A stretch of DNA of 64,000 bases from Ananas comosus (Eukaryota > Streptophyta > Magnoliopsida > Poales > Bromeliaceae). The stretch spans positions 2,889,449 to 2,953,448 of the forward strand of contig NC_033628.1 of NCBI RefSeq assembly GCF_001540865.1, given 5' to 3'. Positions 1 through 12,407 of this stretch are shown piece by piece (the first letter of the stretch is position 1; the number at the start of each line of letters is the position of its first letter). The translations under genes and the position numbers were made by a program. The notes under the pieces are model-generated. The model saw only the letters and a program-made list of their open reading frames with translations. It was not told the DNA's origin and ran no database searches.

Positions 1-299
1 CGAATGTGAATTCGAATGCGAATGCCAATATATATTGAGTATTAAATTTTTATTATTATATTCACTAAAAATAAATTTGAATTTAGATACGTGGCAGATT
101 TGTATTCTGATATTATTCTGATAATAATAATATATACCTATGCTAATATGTATATATATAAGTATGAACTAAAATTAGAGCGAGTAAGACATAATACAAT
201 TAAAGATTCATACTCGTATTCAAATTTCGTATACCTATATTTTATTCAATAAAATTTAATATTTTAAAAAACATAAAATCACTATCTCTCTCTACAATA

Positions 300-530
300 C
301 ATATTAATTATTAAATAATAAAAAATAACCGTTATTCTCTAAAAAATTAAGTCGGTAGAAAATGGTTTTTAAATATTTTTATATCTAACACTTTTCTCAT
401 GTTTGGGCTCTAGATTTTTTGTAAGGCCCCATGACGTAGACTTGAATTAAATGAGAAGAAATTAATAATAGTAGGAGTCTGATGTAACTTGAACTTAGGA
501 ACCCCTGTTTTGATATTATGTTAAAAAAAT
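300..530 (-). mobile_element. SMART/TRIM fragment
   Basis: An LTR-like stretch ending TATATCTAACA at 390 is followed by the internal sequence (GACGTAGACTTGAATTAAA, GAACTTAGGAACCCC) and a decayed primer site TGATATTATG. It matches the minus-strand element at 57.8 kb. Confidence 0.6.
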
Positions 531-540
531 TGAAAGATCA

Positions 541-933
541 CACTTCATTAACATACTTTTAAGATATGTATACAATTAAAGGAGCACTTTTCAATCCCAT
601 ATTACAACCATGTACTCTCTCTAAGTATAGGGAATAAATTAATAAATTTCTAAAATATTAAGTTGTGTTTGGTGCAGTCGGATTATCCTCTTGATCTTGA
701 TTTGATCTTGATTTAATAAGTTTGTTGAACTGGTTCGATACAGTCTGATTTGACGCTTCAATACTAACATCCCTCTTATCTTTAATAGAGGATAAAAAAG
801 GTTGAATTCTTTAAGAAATCATATTCGCATTCGTAATCTTTTTTTTAATTTTTTTCGGTTGTGAACTCAGATATGAGAATGTGTCGAATACTAAATTTTG
901 ACATTCATATTTATATTCGGTCAAATCTGGTAT
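541..933. other. AT-rich intergenic stretch
   Basis: No gene or clear repeat was recognised between the TRIM fragment and the first CACTA element. Confidence 0.5.
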
Positions 934-936
934 CGA

Positions 937-1431
937 CACTACAACAAAAGCGGTCTATAGCGACACTTTTAAATATAGGTATATGTCAAAAAAGTGCTGC
1001 TAGCTAAAATTAGCGACACTTTTAAAAAGTGTTGCTATATGTGGGGTCGCTAGGTATATAGTGACAGTTAAAAAGTGTCGCTATAACCTAAAAGAGTGCT
1101 GTTAATTTACCAACACTTATTTAAGCATTTAGCAACCGTCGAAACTCTATCTCGTTGGCTGCGGTGGCGGAGGAGGACGATCGTCTAGAATTTCAGTGGA
1201 TTGAGTGAAGAGAGAAGAAAAGATGGTAATTAATTTTTCNTTTTTTTTTTTTTTTTTCTGTTTGTAATCGAGTCAAATGGACTGAGTGTGGTGGGTTGAG
1301 TATAGTAATCTTTTATTTTTGATTGGATTAAGCTTTATATTTAGGCATAAGTAAATATTTTTTTAAATTTTAGCATAAATAGGATACTTATTCAAAAGTG
1401 TTCCAAACATGTATTCCTATAACTTGTAGTG
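937..1431 (-). mobile_element. Non-autonomous CACTA element, copy 1
   Basis: Begins CACTACAACAAAAGC, ends CTTGTAGTG, with a 3-bp TSD CGA (934-936 and 1432-1434). Subterminal repeats of the type AGCGACACTTTTAAA and AAGTGTCGCTAT are typical of CACTA ends. The centre holds a GC-rich GGCGGAGGAGGACGA stretch and a T-run with an N at 1240. It is homologous to copy 2 in inverse orientation; a few bases near the right end are missing. Confidence 0.9.
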
Positions 1432-1819
1432 CGAATTTGATCGGAGTTTATCCAGACTGCTTCCACCCATAATCGATCACAAGTATATATGATAATGTCG
1501 ACGGCAGGCAGCAGTACTATATGAGAGCAACCGATCGATCGATTTACGACGCTCAATAATGAGCATGCAAGTTGCGCAGCAGCTGACAGCGATTCATTTG
1601 GGCGGTGACGGTGCCGCCGCAGGCTGTCGTGATGTGGTGAAGTCGGTTAAGGTCATTTTTTTATGCTTGCAAGCGAAAGTGACGGTGACTTCGCGAGTAC
1701 CCCACACACGCACGCATCTTAGACATACATGTACACATGCACCCCACTCTTCCACTAAGATTGTAACATTTTTTTTTTTTTTTTTTTTTTTTTTTGCTAT
1801 TAACTAAATTTTGTGATGT

Positions 1820-2329
1820 GCTAAAAAAAAAAAAAAAATTTATATAGCTCTCTGTGCACATATAGAATAACAAATATATTTCTACAAAATTTAACTTTTC
1901 ATATTTATTCTTATAAAAGCCTCGTGATATTCATGTTTGTTCATCTGATTTGTTATTTTTAATGCACTATTTATTTTTTAAAAGAAAATAAGTGAAATGA
2001 TATTTTTGCCATTTCAAATATGTCAGTCTAAAAGTCCCAACTGTTAGAATTATGAAGAAATATTCTTCCAAAATTTTTCACTAGTCATCTTCTTTTTTTT
2101 TTACCATAACAAATAATATAAGAGAAGTAAAAAAGATTAATTTACCTTATTCACTAAACAGAATTAAGTATTTTATTTATGATTAACTATATTTTTCTAA
2201 CGGATCTTAACAGCACGGGTATATTTAAAAATATTAGAATTTTTGAAGGAATAAATATGAAAAATTGAACTTGGTAGTAATATATCTATTATTCGATATG
2301 TTTACATAAAACTGCATGCAATTAACCTA
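1820..2329. mobile_element. Palindromic MITE family C, copy 1
   Basis: Arms TATAGCTCTCTGTGCACATA and AATAACAAATATATTTCTAC at the left recur inverted at the right. Homologous throughout to 5761-6259. Confidence 0.65.
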
Positions 2330-2683
2330 AAAACAATTCACTAATTGAGAGTGACATATTACGGGACCAGCTCTCATTATTCCAACTCCTGAAAAAGTCC
2401 AAAAGCAATAAAGAATAGTAATGGCAAATATTTTCATACAAATTTAATTTCCAGCGAACAAAAACCCTAATTCTCAAAAACGCGCCTAAGACTAAAAAAC
2501 ACAAAGCGAAAGAGAAACTTTTCTTGTTGTTCGTTTGGCCATATTATAAAAATTAATAAATTAGTGTTGTTTGGAAATCAGGAAATTAATATAGAAAGGT
2601 CTTTTGAACTTTTGCTCTTTTTGTATATTAGGGTTTGAGATTTCATAATTTTGACAATTTAACCTTAAATATATTTTATTAAG

Positions 2684-3085
2684 AAATAATTATCTATATA
2701 CCCTTCAAAACTTTTGAAATATCTCATATTTCCCTTTTTTTATTTCAAATATATCGTCGTATATTACTCCGTTGTCCAAAAATAACTTCGCTGTCAGTAT
2801 CTATTAAGTCATAAAAAGAGATAAAAAATACCTCTTTTGCTCCTAGCTTAAGGATAAATAAGAAAAGTTGGTAACGGTAGAAAGATATATTTGAAAGATC
2901 AAAAAACTAATTTTATAGAGATATAAACAGTTGTTCCTAACAGTTTGATCACTGACAAAATTTAACTTTAAGAGTATATTTTAAAAAATTTGGTACGTTA
3001 AAAGGATAATTTTTTTATATTTGCTTTCTAAGAAGGGTAAATAAGAAAGTTTAAAATTTTTCAAGAATATATAAGTAATTTTCTC
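2684..3085. mobile_element. Palindromic MITE family D, copy 1
   Basis: AATTATCTATATACCCTTC at the left pairs with GAATATATAAGTAATTTTC at the right; the inner arms also match (CTCATATTTCCC and GGGTAAATAAGA). A related element lies at 29757-30260. Confidence 0.5.
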
Positions 3086-3089
3086 TTTT

Positions 3090-4905
3090 ATTAAATTATT
3101 TCAATAAGTCCCTCTGCTTTACGTACTAGAGTTACTAATTATATAGCCCTTTTAGATCGGCTGTCGAACGCATAATCTTACAAGACTTCAAAATATAAAA
3201 AAAATCGGTCTTTTCTCCTCCATTTTTATAATTAATTACATATGACAATTGAAAAACAGATGAACCTAACTTTGATTTTTGTTACTTCTTTTATATGCTC
3301 GAATAGAAAAATTAAATCTTTTATGCTTTGAAGTTGCATAAGATTATATACAAGACATTTAGTTAAAACGACTACATAATTTGTATTTTCAATTGAATTA
3401 CAGAAAATAGAAGCAAAACCATATAGACCAGAATATATAACTTTGATTTTATAGTGAATCTTATGAGTTCATGTTTAGGCCCCTCCCACAATTAAAGGAG
3501 AAATAAGAAGAGCATATATATATATATGTGAGGTCCACATAAACTTAGCCCCACTTTTTGTTGCCCTAGTTTCTCATTCAAATCTCTCTCTCCATAAATG
3601 ATAAAATTGGATATATATATATATATATATAAACCATATATGAAACCACGTGGTTTGGCACATGCATGCATGTATACAACCCCACCTTCTACATATGGGG
3701 CACATGCTATATATCCATTTATGATATTGTGTGGAATGGATAAGCTTTCCCTCTCATGGACACCATGGCACCATATGCATACATAAACATGCATACATAA
3801 ACATGTGCAAGGATATATTTTGATGGATAATTAGTCAATTACTCATTTTGGTTAAAATAAATTAAGTTTCTAAAGTAATGTAGAGTGTTGGTTTAATAAT
3901 CAATCATTATTTGAGCTCTAGTTTCGACTAATGGGGAGTTAATGCGGAAGCATCGGGCGAATTCAAGAAACCAAATATTCTTTGCTAGATTCTTATTTTC
4001 ACAAAAGTAAAAGAAAATTCAAAACTAGAACTTTAATCTTTGTGATCTTGATTTCTCAGTACAACAAAAGTTTGAATCGAATGATCAGATGACATGATCT
4101 AATGTAAAAAGATTTCGATTGTGCGTCGGATCAGATTGTCATGCCATTTTATATTTCGATCCTTAATTCTTAGATTTTTTTTTTTTTGTAGGAAAATGCA
4201 TTACCAAATTTATATATATTCATATAAGAAGAAAAAAAAAGAACTAGAAGGGGTCCAAAAATCATTCTCAAGTATAACAGAATACATATAGAGATATGAT
4301 CATGTATTCTCAAATTAATCCACGCAGGTTAATTTGGTACACTTATTATTATTATTATTATTAAGATTATTTGGTTAATGCTAACAATTTTAGTAACATT
4401 TTGTGTGGGACAAAATTAGTTTCCACACGTGAATTAAACACCACATTAGTTATACACATGTCCCCATTAATTAATAATTTCTCTAAATTAATTAAGTTAG
4501 AGGTAAAACCTACATGTGTAGCACTTGATGCGATGGTGTCATTTACTAGAACAATACTCATAATTAATTAATTAATTAATTAATTAATTAGATTAGGCAC
4601 CGCTTTATTAATTTTCACTTCTTGGTCAAAGCGCTCGCACGTTGTACTACGTTTCACATGCATGTTTTGGTTGGCAATGTAGTACACATACATGTTAATT
4701 TGCCTAATATTTTGAAGTGTAAAATCAACTTTTAACGTCCCATTTGGATATTAGAATAAATTATTTAACATAAAAATGTTATCGTACGATTAAAAGCAAA
4801 GTGTTTTTGATTTTTGTCGTATGTTAATTATCTTATTCCGTAAAAAAATAAATTTCAAATAATATATGGTATTCCAGTATAGATATTTGATTATATTTTT
4901 TTCCA
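3090..4905. other. AT-rich intergenic stretch with microsatellites
   Basis: Contains TA runs (about 3515-3530, 3610-3632), a TTA run (about 4343-4362) and a TTAA run (about 4562-4591). No supported gene; open frames here are short and overlap on both strands. Confidence 0.5.
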
Positions 4906-4911
4906 ACAAAT

Positions 4912-5160
4912 ATCGGATCGTTGGCGCTAACCATTAATTTCAAAAGCTCAAGCTATTAGAAATACGCAACCAATTTACTTAAAATGTACAGATACAATGT
5001 TCACGGGTCTCAATTATGACTCGGTCCAACCAGCCTCACTCCACTTCGAACATGACTCGGCCCACCAAACCTTACGATATTTCGAATATAACTCGGCTCA
5101 ATATGACCTCTTACTATAGAACAGGATACTAGCTCATGTAAGCTAACAATAAATACTATA
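4912..5160 (+). mobile_element. Solo copy of the small LTR found at 24.3 kb
   Basis: TCGGATCGTTGGCGCTAACC, ATTTACTTAAAATGTACAG, repeated CGAACATGACTCGGC and a closing AGCTAACAATA run parallel to 24318-24553. No TSD resolved. Confidence 0.6.
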
Positions 5161-5595
5161 ACCTTCTTTAGTAAATTAGAAAAAAAAATGCCGACTAAGA
5201 TCCATGTTTACGCACTCAAAGAAGGCCCAAGTGTAAGTTTTTATTTTAAATTCTAAACTTTCAAAAAATTTTCCAACTTTGTTCTTAAACTTTCAACAAT
5301 ATTTTATTTTAATTTTTATTTTAAAGTTAAAATTATTACATGCACCTAATTCATGTATATATCCGTATACCACGAATACATTGATATTTTTATCGGTCTT
5401 ATATTATCAATTCAAAAATCTAATTTTTATAACCAGCAGAAAGAATTGTAGCTCAAATATGAGATGAAAAAAGAATCAACAAAGCTGTGCTAACTATGTA
5501 CAGATGCAATGGGTGTAAGCAATAATTCAAAGATCCAATTTCTAGATTAAAAAAAAATTATAACTCGACGGGTGGTAGTATGTGTGAAACAATCG

Positions 5596-5705
5596 TGCTA
5601 ACGGTTGCAAGGTCCATGACGTAAATTTTAATTAAATTGGAGGAAATTAATAATGCTAGAAATTTAGCGTGACTCGAATTCAAAATCTTTGCAATTTATC
5701 CAATT
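5596..5705 (-). mobile_element. Internal fragment of the SMART/TRIM family
   Basis: AAGGTCCATGACGTAAAT, GGAGGAAATTAATAATGCTAG and GACTCGAATTCAAAATC follow the internal region of the 57.8 kb element. LTRs are not recognisable. Confidence 0.5.
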
Positions 5706-5760
5706 TCTGGAAAGAACAAATTAATAAACTAGCAAAAGAAAATTTGCCTTTTTTTTTTTA

Positions 5761-6259
5761 AGGTTAATTTCATAAAGCTTTCTATAAACATATTGAATAG
5801 CAAATATATTTCTACAAAGTTCAACTTTTCATTTTTATTCCTACAAAAGTTCAATGTTATTCATATTTGTTCCTCTGGTTTAATTGTTACCGTTTAGAGC
5901 ACTGTTTATTTTTTTAACAGAATATAAATGAAATGATAATTTTGGCATTACAAATATGTCCCTCTAAAAGCCCCAACTGCATAATTATATAGAAATATCC
6001 TCCTAAAAATTTTCGATCGTTATCTTCTTCATTTATACCATCACAAGTAATATAAGAGGGAGAAACTGTCAATTTACCCATTCGCCAATTAGGGTTAAAT
6101 ATTTTATTTATGTTTAACTATATTTTTCTAACAGATCTTATCAGCCAGGACATATTTGTAAATGTTAGGACTCTTTCAAGAATAAATATAAAAAGTTGAA
6201 CTTTGTAGAAATATATTTGTTATTCGATATGTTTATAGAGAGCTGTATACAATCAACCC
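5761..6259. mobile_element. Palindromic MITE family C, copy 2
   Basis: Inverted ends of over 80 bases (AGGTTAATTTCATAAAGC; ATAGCAAATATATTTCTACA). The flanks TTTTTTTTA and ATTTTTTTA could be a 9-bp TSD but are low complexity. Confidence 0.7.
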
Positions 6260-6980
6260 ATTTTTTTAAATGTTTTATTCTATCCCACCCACAAAGCCAT
6301 GCACCCCTGGAAATTTAGGATTTCCTTACAAATATGTTGATGAAATTTTGTGGAAATTATTCTAAATGCTTTGTTTTTTTGCTGTGAATGATAAGATAAA
6401 GTGATTCCCATATAAGTTAAATTTGAATAGAGAAAAAAAACAAAAATAAAGGGATAAGAACAAGAAGAAAAACAACACAAGACAGGAAAAGGAATCCTAG
6501 GCAGGACCCAGAAACCTCTAGGCAAACAAAAGAGGGGAAAATTATACTAATCTTATGCTGTAAATATTAAAAAAAATCTATCATACGCTAATAATATGAT
6601 AAACAATTAATTATATTAGAAACTTATGATTAGAGAATTGTACTTTTAGTATTACATATTTAATAGAAAAATGTTGCTATGTATACAATCCAAATGGGTT
6701 GTAATTCCTACATCCCTTGGATCCTACAACCCCTAGGGGTTGTAGGGTTTAATAATCTTTTTTGGGATTTGTTAAATAATGAGATGCACTCCTTTATTTA
6801 ATTAATATAAGGATAAACTTCAATTTGTTCTACTACGGTTTGACATATCTATAATTCACGACTCTGTGATTCAAAAGTTATACTTAATTATCTTATAATT
6901 TTATTTTTATTTTACTACATATTCTATATTAAATATGATAGTAAAGTAATATTTTTTTTTTGAATCACGAGATAGTGAAG

Positions 6981-7108
6981 TGCAGATTATAAGATGATAA
7001 AATGCTATATTATACCGTATTATAGTTAATTTGCAAAAAATAAATGCAGATCATAAGATGATAAAATGCTATATTGTACTGCATTATAGTTAATTTGCAA
7101 AAAATAAT
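6981..7108. repeat. Two-copy tandem repeat, period 64
   Basis: TGCAGATTATAAGATGATAA at 6981 recurs as TGCAGATCATAAGATGATAA at 7045, and the match holds through GTTAATTTGCAAAAAATAA of each unit. Confidence 0.8.
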
Positions 7109-7242
7109 ATAGTATAGCTTTTTAAATTACAAAATAATTAACTAAGTGAAAATGCATAAACCGCAAGAGGGTAAATTGATGTTTAAACTTTATATAGACT
7201 TGTTATAAAAGTTTCTTTTAAAAAAAAAAACTTTATTTTTGG

Positions 7243-7737
7243 GGTCAAATGTATAGAGAACCCGTGAACTTTTAGCTTTTTTGCAAAAAGTGCCTAAGCT
7301 TTTAATTTTGACAATTATATTTTCTAAACTTTATCAAATAGTCCAATAAGCGCCTCTTCTTAATTAAAGTTATCAATGACCGAATTGTTTTTCTCATATA
7401 CATATTGCATATAGTTTTATAAAGCTTTAAAATACATATAATTTTATTATTATTTTTTCTAATATGTAAAAGAAAGCAATTAAAATCAAAGTTTGATTCA
7501 ACATATTGTTCGTTCGTCATGCTTAATTATAAAAATTAAAAGAAAAAAATAAGTTTCTTTATCTTTTAATAGGATCATGCGCACGACGTCTGATCAAAAT
7601 TACTACATAATAGTTAAGTTCATTTGAGAAGACTATTGAACTATGTGATGAAGTTTAGAAAATATAATTATCAAAATTGAACGTTCAGACGTCTATTTGT
7701 AAACAAGCTAAAGTTCAAGGATCTCTATTCATTTTAC
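7243..7737. mobile_element. Palindromic MITE
   Basis: Left arm (TATAGAGAACCCGTGAACTT, ATTTTGACAATTATATTTTC) is the near-complement of the right arm (GAAAATATAATTATCAAAAT, AGTTCAAGGATCTCTATTC), about 495 bp in all. No TSD assigned. Confidence 0.62.
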
Positions 7738-8260
7738 TTTTTTTTTTCATAGGATCCTTTACAAAATATGGAGTTAGGGAGATTATGAAAAGTGGCTACT
7801 CATGTTAATTAAGTTGCAAAAAGAAAAGTTGCAGGAGAACAAAAAAAAAAAAAAGGTTACTAATTAGACCATTTTTATTGGGATTAATTTTGGAAGCCAT
7901 TTGCAAGGTGTGTTTTTGTGAATGAAAATATTGGCATTTGAAGATTCATTATACAACTTCATTTGAACTACTAAAGTATTATTTAAACAGTGATTAAAAA
8001 TTTATTATAATTAAAATATTTTTTAATTTATAGTTGTCAAAACTATTTGCAATTCTAATGTTAGGACATGTGGATGAGGTGGGGGTGAGTCAATGGTTTG
8101 GAATCCCAATTAATGAACTTCCAAGTGTACTGTAAAAATTAAGCTACTGATCTAAACAAAATAAAAAATAAATTATAGAATAGAATGTAAGAACCAAGAA
8201 AATATGATTAAACAATCAATATATAATAAACTTATATATGTAGAGAGAGAGAGAGGGAGC

Positions 8261-8717
8261 AGAACTGTTGTGCTCTTAGTAGTATGGAGCTCTCTATACT
8301 TCTAAGTCATTTTTTATAATAGAACTTTCGAATCGACGATCGAATCCGGGAGATCGACTTGATCAAGCATATTTAAAGTATGTAAGAAATAAATTTTACA
8401 TTTTTTCGATATCTTTTACCTAGCTAGTGATTGAAATGGTTCAAAATTAACGGCTGAAAATAAAGATACCATAAAGAGTGATGATTGGCTTGTGTGCTTT
8501 TAGAAGTACGAAGGCCTCCATGCTATCAAATTATGAATGATGGATGACCTGCTTGCTCTCTTAAACTTGATTTAAAGTAATTTGAAGTATTTAAAATAAA
8601 TTTTATAATTTCTTAATATTATTTATCTGTTGATTGAAAGAATTTAAAATAAGTATTGAAAACAACTTTATAACACGGAGGTCCCTGTGCTTCTAAAAAT
8701 ATAAAAGTCCAACTCTA
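8261..8717. mobile_element. MITE family A, degraded copy
   Basis: TATGGAGCTCTCTATACTTC, CGAATCGACGATCGAATCC, TTAACGGCTGAAAATAAA and the closing CACGGAGGTCCCTGTGC follow the family layout with losses. Confidence 0.6.
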
Positions 8718-8866
8718 TATAATAATAATAATAATAAATGCGTGGCCTACAACTAGTAAGTAATCAAAACTAATTAATACTGGTGAGTTTGAAATGCAAA
8801 ACTAATACTGATGATTAAGAGACAGCTCATATAATTGATATTTTTTACTTCCGACACATATATATA

Positions 8867-9381
8867 CACTACAACAGAATTAGGTTATAGGGACACATGT
8901 TTAGGACACTTTTGAGTAAGTGTCCCATTTATGCTAAAACTTAAAGAAACATCTACTAATGCCTAAATATAAAGCCCAATTCAACCAAAAATAAAAGATT
9001 ACTCTACTCAACCCACCACACCCAGTCCATTTGGCCCGATTACAAATAAAAAAGAAAAAAAAAAGAAAAATCAATTACCATATTTTCTTCTCTCTTCACT
9101 CAATCCACTGAAATTCTAGACGAAGAGTCATTCCTGTCGTCCTCCTCCGCCACCGCAACCAACGAAATAGAGTTTCGGCGGTTGCTAAATGCTTAAATAA
9201 GTTGTTGGTAAATTAGGAGCACTCTTTTAGGTTATAGCGACATTCTTTAACTGTCACTATATACCTAGCGACCCCACATATAGCAACACTTTTTAAAAGT
9301 GTCGGTAATTTTAGCTAGCAGCACTTTTTTGACATGTACCTATATTTAAAAGTGTCGCTATAGACCGTTTTTGTTGTAGTG
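8867..9381 (+). mobile_element. Non-autonomous CACTA element, copy 2
   Basis: Starts CACTACAACAGAATTAGG, ends TTTTTGTTGTAGTG, with a 3-bp TSD ATA (8864-8866 and 9382-9384). The whole interior is the reverse complement of the copy at 937-1431, so the two form an inverted pair about 7.4 kb apart. Confidence 0.92.
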
Positions 9382-9384
9382 ATA

Positions 9385-10945
9385 TCATTAATCTTCAATA
9401 ATGATTCTTTAATTATAGAACGGAAACAACGAATACTACCAGGGATGTTCGAATTTGATGATTCATGCTTCAAACTTCGTGCTACAAACTAAATGTTTCA
9501 GAAAATAAAAATAATATAAAGTAATATAAAAATATAATAAAAAAACTAAAATCGTATCCTATATATCTACAATTAAAATGGCCACGTCTTAAATTGTCTT
9601 CATTAGTTAATTGATGATTTGGATTTGACGTTAACTTATATCAAATAAGATCTTCTTTTCTTATTTTAATGCAATAACAAGAAGTGTATGCATGTGGAAA
9701 TATAACTAATTAATGAGCATCCAAAGTTAACAAAATGGCTAGATAAATTGATTTGCTTGAGAGGATACTAATTTATTATGGTAAAAAGAAAATCTAATAT
9801 ATAATTTCTATTTTAGAATTTATAAAAATTTATTTTCTAATTTTGGATATCATAAAAACTTGTTATGTGGATGGTTCTAGGGGCTATGAAATGCCATTTT
9901 ATTATTTCAAAAGTTTTGGATGGGGACAAGTGAAGAGCATCAATAGTTGCTAAAAACCAATATATATATAAGAATAAGTTATGGATAAATTACTTAAACC
10001 CTTGAAGGAATAAATTAGTGATTAATGATTGTAGACTAATTAGAGGGATTCATAATTAATTATGCTAATGAGTACAATTAATAGCTGAGTTGGTTTCACA
10101 TTTTATTTTATTTTATTTTATTTTTTTGGATGTTATCACCACAAGAGGTTTCCAGAAACAAATTAAGATGTACATTGTCATCTCTTTTAGCCCTATCATT
10201 CCTTAACACACAACACCTTTCATAGATGATGTGTCCATTTCTCATTGGTTAGCTAACTCTAAATAGGGTTAATAGAATTTCCATCAATAATTTTTGCATT
10301 TAAGTTCATAATAATTTTTTTAATAATAATTAAGTTAAGTTTCTAGCTTTTAGAAATAGTCACCTGCCAAGATTTAATACTGATAATGCTAAAATATTAT
10401 TTGGTGCTGATGCAGCATTTTTCATTAGAGTCAATAATTATTAATGATTTATATCTAATTTAAAAAAGTGAAAATTTTAAGGACTAAAGTAAATAATTGG
10501 GTAAAAGCTTTTGATACCAATGGTTTATTTAACTCCAAGTTTTTAAAAAGTTTCTAAACTTTATTACTATTTTTTAATTGAAACCCCTCCATTTTGACTT
10601 AGAAAAAGTGACCAACTTTAAGTAAATAATTTAAGGATTTTATTTTTCACTATTTTTTCCATAATTTGACTTCGGCGTGAGATCATTCACTAAAGCCAAT
10701 TATGCTATTTTTGATAGTTCGAGATTCAACGAAAAATAAAATTATGATGAGCCAAACAATAAAAAATTAACATTTATTGTCGAACACAACTTTACCCGCT
10801 CTCATCAAATTAAGAATGTTGTCTCATCAAAAGTTAACATTAACTATAAGGAGGGTTATTTGAGAATGGCCTATAGGTGAGTGGTCTCCATTCATTTGGG
10901 GAAATACATAGAAGTAAAAAAACATAAAAAATTTATTCGAATTTT
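9385..10945. other. AT-rich intergenic stretch
   Basis: No coding region or clear element ends were recognised. A TTTTA-type repeat is at about 10103-10121. Confidence 0.5.
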
Positions 10946-10947
10946 GG

Positions 10948-11272
10948 GCTATTTTTAATCGGATATTCGATCTTTAAAAATTTTGATTTTACAGCCCAAT
11001 CTTTCAATTCGTTTGATTTAAATTAGCCAACAATATTTTAACTTTAAAATTTAAACTACTTATTTATTTTAATAATTATTTATTTTAATAAATTTACAGT
11101 TACAAAAATTACATAAAATATACTAATTAAATCTGTAAAGATAAATGAAGCATTTAAATATTGAAGTCAAAGTGCCGTTGACTGACTCAACCCAAACAAA
11201 TTATAAGATTGGGTAATTAATCAAAATTTTAAAAGATCGGATAACTAGTTCAAAATAGTCCATAATTTAAAT
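10948..11272. mobile_element. MITE related to the 33.1 kb outer element
   Basis: Inverted arms: GGGCTATTTTTAATCGGAT at the left and ATCGGATAACTAGTTCAAAA, its rough complement, at the right. Internal sequence matches that flanking the nested copy at 33.3 kb. No TSD assigned. Confidence 0.55.
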
Positions 11273-11344
11273 AAATTCGATACAATTTTACCTAAATAAA
11301 AAAATTTTATAATAGCTTTAATTATGCCTATAATCTAGAGAATA

Positions 11345-11760
11345 CCGTCGGATCATTAGCGCTACCCATTAATTTAAAAAACTCGAATTTTTTTTTCTTT
11401 TGAGAGATAGGTAGCATGCTACCCGCTTCGTTTATTTCATTTAGAAATAAACTTAGCTGGAAATGTGAATGAACTAGGATTTAAACTTGGGTCTCGGATA
11501 CCAACCATCAAGCCATTTGCCACTTACTCTAGGGATAGTTGGTTAAAAAAAAAAAAAAAAAAAAAAAACTCGAATTGTTAGAAGTATACGAGCAATTTAT
11601 TTAAAATATATAGACTGGATTATGATTCAGCCCAATAAGCCTCACGCCACATTTTCGAACATGACTTGGTCTATATCAATCTTCTGTTATTTACAAAATG
11701 ATTTGATCCAATATGATCTTCCGTCGCATGGCAGAATACTGATCTCTTTAAACCAACCGG
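11345..11760 (+). mobile_element. Solo copy of the same small LTR, split by a SINE
   Basis: GTCGGATCATTAGCGCTACC and then, after the SINE, TTAGAAGTATACGAGCAATT, CGAACATGACTTGGTC and CTCTTTAAACCAACC match the 4.9 and 24.3 kb copies. The right end lies about 200 bases upstream of the TIP1 ABRE. Confidence 0.65.
11390..11545 (-). mobile_element. tRNA-derived SINE, copy 1
   Basis: Read on the minus strand: an A-box-like TAGAGTAAGTGG, a B-box-like GTTTAAATCC about 45 bases on, then a body and an A-rich tail. The TSD AAAAAACTCGAATT (11376-11389 and 11563-11576) is perfect; the A run before the second copy has grown. It is inserted in a small LTR. Confidence 0.85.
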
Positions 11761-11939
11761 TTCCTCTTTCTCTTTCTCTGTACATTTTTACCGGTAAATA
11801 ATTTTTTTTTAAAAAAACTGGTTTGATTATCAAAGAATGGTGTTTGGTACAACAACCGGAGCAGCGGATCCCGGAGCAGGAACAGCACATCACGAGTGTC
11901 AGCCCCGCTCCTCCTCCCAATCCACAGAGACCACGAGCG

Positions 11940-12300
11940 CTGTCGCCAATCAGGGTGGGACACGTGGCGCTCGGACAGCGCTCTGGCGGGGATGCTGAGC
12001 TGTCATCGGCGCCAAAATGGCGCGAACGACGAGGAAACCTTATCTCTCTAATAATTCGCACCCCCTCCCCCTCTCTTTCCCTTTTTTTTTTTTTTTTTAG
12101 TTTTTCCTTTTTTTTAATTTCCGAAAGCGAATTGACGAAAATACCCTCCTCCCCCAATTTTTTTTAATTTTGAAAAAAAAAATCCCCACGATTCTCACGT
12201 CCAACTACCCGCCACCGGTTACCGGCTACTCCCGGTCGCCGGTCTCCCTCGCGCGGGTATTTATACGTAGACAGCTACCTCTATTCTCTTCAATTCCTCT
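11940..12300 (+). promoter_or_regulatory. Proximal promoter and 5' UTR start of the TIP1 gene
   Basis: A TATA-like box (TATTTATA, 12258-12265) lies about 145 bp upstream of the start codon. A G-box/ABRE core (ACACGTGGC, 11960-11968), of the type bound by bZIP factors in abscisic-acid responses, lies about 300 bp further up, and a CCAAT box is at 11946-11950. The presumed 5' UTR holds a short direct repeat (CTATTCTCTTCAATTC, twice between 12280 and 12316). Motifs are seen; drought or ABA control is inference. Confidence 0.6.
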
Positions 12301-12407
12301 ATTCTCTTCAATTCCACCTGCAGTAGTTGCGGTAAACGTTCTTTTTTTTTTTTCTTTTTTAGGAGAGGGTTGTCTGCATAGAGTAGAGGAGAGGAGAGGA
12401 TACAGAA

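Noticed and set aside
11390..11545. A tRNA gene on the minus strand
   Set aside because: A and B boxes are present but no cloverleaf follows, and the unit has an A tail and TSDs, so it is a SINE.
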